Notes under the pieces: model-generated
What the model saw: only the letters and a program-made list of their open reading frames with translations
What the model was told of the DNA's origin: nothing
Databases searched by the model: none
DNA from: Kiritimatiellia bacterium
Lineage (GTDB): Bacteria; Verrucomicrobiota; Kiritimatiellia; UBA8416; SLMC01
Direction of reading: 5' to 3'
DNA length: 13,583 nucleotides
NCBI GenBank assembly: GCA_007133745.1
Contig: SLMC01000154.1
Coordinates: forward strand, 1-13,583
Translations under genes and position numbers: made by a program
Shown here: positions 11,451-13,583 of the stretch, in pieces
Layout of the letters: each line of letters opens with the position of its first letter
Position numbering within the stretch: position 1 is the first letter of the stretch

Positions 11451-11478
11451 TTGCGTCTTTTTCCGCTTTGTGTATAGT
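11451..11478 (+). promoter_or_regulatory. candidate promoter of the EF-G-like gene
   Basis: TTGCGT (11451-11456; 4 of 6 to the -35 consensus) is followed after 16 bases by TATAGT (11473-11478; 5 of 6). Transcription would start near 11485, giving a leader of about 58 bases. The palindrome GTTTAAAC lies upstream at 11433-11440, spanning the end of birA; no strong terminator separates the two genes. Confidence 0.45.
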
Positions 11479-11542
11479 GCATGTCTTTCCGCTAAAATGA
11501 CGTTGAAATGTGTTGAACCCAACAAGGAACAGGTGAACAGAC

Positions 11543-13573
11543 ATGAGTGACATTCCCGTTGCAGACACACGCACCTTCGCGATCATGGGCCATCAGGGGA
11601 GCGGCAAGACTTCGCTGACCGACGCGCTGGCCTTCGCGCTCGGCTTGAACGACCGGCTTGGCTCCGTCGATAACGGATCGAGTCTAGCCGACTATACAGG
11701 CGCCGAAAAAGCGCGGAAAAACACGATTTTCGCCAAACCCTTCACGGGTGCGTTCAAGCCCAAGGCGAACAAGCCGCTGAAACTGGTGTTTGTCGATACG
11801 CCGGGCTACGCCGATTTCTTCGGCCAGGTCTGCGCCGGCGCCAACGCGACGGATTACGGCCTGATCGTCGTGGACGCCTCGTCCGGCGTACAGGTCGGCA
11901 CCCGGCACGCCTGGAAACTGTGCGAGAAACTCAACCGCCCCCGGGCCATCGTCCTGACCGGCCTGGACAAGGACAACACGGACTTCGCCCAGGCGCTCGG
12001 CAATATCCGCGATGCCTTTGGCGACCGTTGCGTACCGGTAACCCTGCTGACCCCCGACAAAAGCGCGGCGCTCGACGTACTGTCCGCCAAGGACATTCCC
12101 GACGCGCTGACCGATACCGTCGAGGAAGCGAAAACCGCCCTGACCGAACGCGCCGCTGAAACCGACGACACGCTGATCGAGAAGTTCCTCGAAGGCCAGG
12201 CGCTGACACCCGAAGAACTGTCCAAGGGCCTCAAAAAAGCCGTTCAGGGCGGCGCCCTGGTCCCCGTCGTCTGCTGCCTGCCCCTGTCCGGCATCGGCAT
12301 GGGCGAACTGATCGAATGCCAGCGGGTCTTCATGCCTTCCCCGCTGGACCTCGACCTGCGCGACGCCGAGGACCAGCCGATCGGAGCCCGGTCCGAAGAT
12401 CCCTTCGTCGGATTCGTCTGGCGCACCGTCAACGACGAATTTGTCGGGCAACTGGCTTTCGTACGCGTTTTAGGCGGCACGTTCTCGAGCGATTCGGAAG
12501 TGTTCAATACGTCCAAAGGCCAGAAGGAGCGCATCGGCGGGTTGCTGTCCATGGTAGGGAAAAAGCAGACGCCCGTCCCGACAGCCACGGCAGGCGACAT
12601 TGTCGCCGTCCCAAAACTCAAGGCCACGGGCGTCAACGAAACACTCGGAGCCGTCGGCAGGAACACCGTCTGCAAACCCATCGTTTTCCCGAGCCCGGTC
12701 GCGTTCATGGCCGTTCACGCCAAGACCCAGGCCGACGAGGACAAGCTCGGCATCGCCCTCTCCCGCGTCTGCGAGGAAGATCCCACCTTGCATGTCGAAC
12801 GCAATGCGGAAACCAAGCAAATGATCATTTCCGGCATGGGCAACGTGCATATCGATGTGGCAGTCGAACTCATGAAAAGCCGCAGCAACGTCGACGTCCT
12901 GCTGGACACGCCCAAGGTACCCTATCGCGAAACGGTCACCGGTCTCGGCGAAGGCCACCACAAGCACAAAAAACAGTCGGGCGGCCGCGGACAATACGGC
13001 GAAGTATATCTCAAGGTCGAGCCGAAACCCGCCGAAGACGAAGAATGGTTCGTGGATGCTATCGTGGGCGGAACCATTCCCGGCAACTATCTCCCGGCCG
13101 TGCAAAAAGGACTGGTCGAAGGCATGCAGGCCGGCGCCGTCGCGCGATACCCGGTCATGAACGTCAAAATCACCGTTTACGACGGATCCTATCACGATGT
13201 GGACTCGTCCGAAATCGCCTTCAAGATTGCCGGCTCGAAAGCCCTGAAAGACGGCATGTCGAAAGCCAAGCCCGTCCTGCTCGAGCCGATCATGACGGTC
13301 AAGATCATGGTCCCCGACCAGTACATGGGCGATATCAACGGCGATATCAGCCATCGGCGCGGACGCATCCTGGGCATGGGTGCGGAAGACGGCATGCAGT
13401 TTGTCACCGCCGAAGTGCCGCAGGCCGAGCTGTTCAAATATGCCGCCGAACTGCGCAGCATGACCGCCGGCCAGGGCTCGTTCGAAATGACATTCACCCG
13501 CTACGACATCGTGCCCGCCAACGTCGCCCAGAAAATCATCGCCGAAGCCGCCAAGGAAAAGGAAGAGGAGTAG
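11543..13573 (+). CDS. elongation factor G-like translational GTPase (EF-G2 type)
   Basis: A 676-residue protein with the full EF-G layout: GTPase domain (about 1-270), domain II (about 285-370), domain III (about 385-465, AVHAKTQADEDKLGIALSR), domain IV with KQSGGRGQYGEV and YDGSYHDVDSSE, and domain V (EPIMTVKIMVP to the end). G1 is GHQGSGKT (16-23). The switch I Thr is Thr61. G3 is DTPGYADF (85-92), with Tyr where canonical EF-G has the catalytic His; this is typical of the EF-G2/EF-G-like subfamily. G4, normally NKxD, reads TGLD (139-142), so the Asn and Lys are lost. Canonical EF-G moves tRNA and mRNA through the ribosome; the role of EF-G2-type paralogues is less clear. AGGT (11531-11534) lies eight bases before the ATG. 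It is unlikely to be the cell's only EF-G. Confidence 0.93.
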   Translation: MSDIPVADTRTFAIMGHQGSGKTSLTDALAFALGLNDRLGSVDNGSSLADYTGAEKARKNTIFAKPFTGAFKPKANKPLKLVFVDTPGYADFFGQVCAGANATDYGLIVVDASSGVQVGTRHAWKLCEKLNRPRAIVLTGLDKDNTDFAQALGNIRDAFGDRCVPVTLLTPDKSAALDVLSAKDIPDALTDTVEEAKTALTERAAETDDTLIEKFLEGQALTPEELSKGLKKAVQGGALVPVVCCLPLSGIGMGELIECQRVFMPSPLDLDLRDAEDQPIGARSEDPFVGFVWRTVNDEFVGQLAFVRVLGGTFSSDSEVFNTSKGQKERIGGLLSMVGKKQTPVPTATAGDIVAVPKLKATGVNETLGAVGRNTVCKPIVFPSPVAFMAVHAKTQADEDKLGIALSRVCEEDPTLHVERNAETKQMIISGMGNVHIDVAVELMKSRSNVDVLLDTPKVPYRETVTGLGEGHHKHKKQSGGRGQYGEVYLKVEPKPAEDEEWFVDAIVGGTIPGNYLPAVQKGLVEGMQAGAVARYPVMNVKITVYDGSYHDVDSSEIAFKIAGSKALKDGMSKAKPVLLEPIMTVKIMVPDQYMGDINGDISHRRGRILGMGAEDGMQFVTAEVPQAELFKYAAELRSMTAGQGSFEMTFTRYDIVPANVAQKIIAEAAKEKEEE

Positions 13574-13583
13574 AAGCCGACCA

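Noticed and set aside
11684..13354. Two long minus-strand open frames opposite the EF-G-like gene (11684-12451 and 12470-13354)
   Set aside because: The plus strand carries a full-length EF-G-like protein; the antisense frames are shadows rich in Gly, Val, Asp and Phe.

Overview
The window comes from a GC-rich (by eye about 60%), Gram-negative bacterium. It encodes two apparent lipoproteins and one Sec-exported protein with a beta-barrel-like, Trp-terminated C-end, so an outer membrane is likely. Gene-poor gaps are full of short dispersed repeats: GT/AC-rich palindromes, hairpins of the form CCGCC-GTA-stem-GAA-GGCGG, and tandem CGCGAAT, CACGGAAA, GAAACCC and CCTGTCGAA units. To my knowledge such repeats are common in uncultured lineages of the PVC/Hydrogenedentota kind, but the phylum cannot be fixed from this window.

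Layout. 1-2000: two plus-strand genes (a YfcE-type metallophosphoesterase and an exported probable outer-membrane protein) lie between two inverted copies of a GT/AC-rich palindromic repeat. 2083-2574 (-): a small lipoprotein of unknown function. 2575-3168: a long, partly AT-rich regulatory gap with a LacI/CcpA-type operator. 3169-6734 (+): a carbohydrate-related pair, an alpha/alpha-toroid protein of unknown activity and a GH20-like beta-N-acetylhexosaminidase. 6806-7691 (-): a low-GC two-gene module, a 101-aa putative antitoxin overlapping an AbiEii-type nucleotidyltransferase toxin. 7926-9295 (-): a lipoprotein fusing a nitroreductase domain to a covalent-FMN (FMN_bind) domain, overlapping by ATGA with a VanZ-like membrane protein. 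9597-10500 (-): a FabG-type reductase with a clear terminator, preceded by a 43-codon ORF with an ideal ribosome binding site and a hexapeptide-repeat look. 10626-13573 (+): a BirA-type biotin ligase without a DNA-binding domain, then an EF-G-like translational GTPase of the EF-G2 kind with a degenerate G4 motif.

How the genes fit together. The 3169-6734 pair probably handles intracellular amino-sugar-containing oligosaccharides under a LacI-family regulator encoded elsewhere. The nitroreductase-FMN lipoprotein is probably a periplasmic or envelope redox protein that needs an ApbE flavin transferase, which is not in the window. BirA and FabG are housekeeping genes of fatty-acid metabolism. 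The most unusual items are the two-flavin lipoprotein, the degenerate G4 motif of the EF-G-like protein, the covarying hairpin repeats, the inverted repeat pair around the first two genes, and the short ORFs with strong ribosome binding sites at 3011 and 10500.
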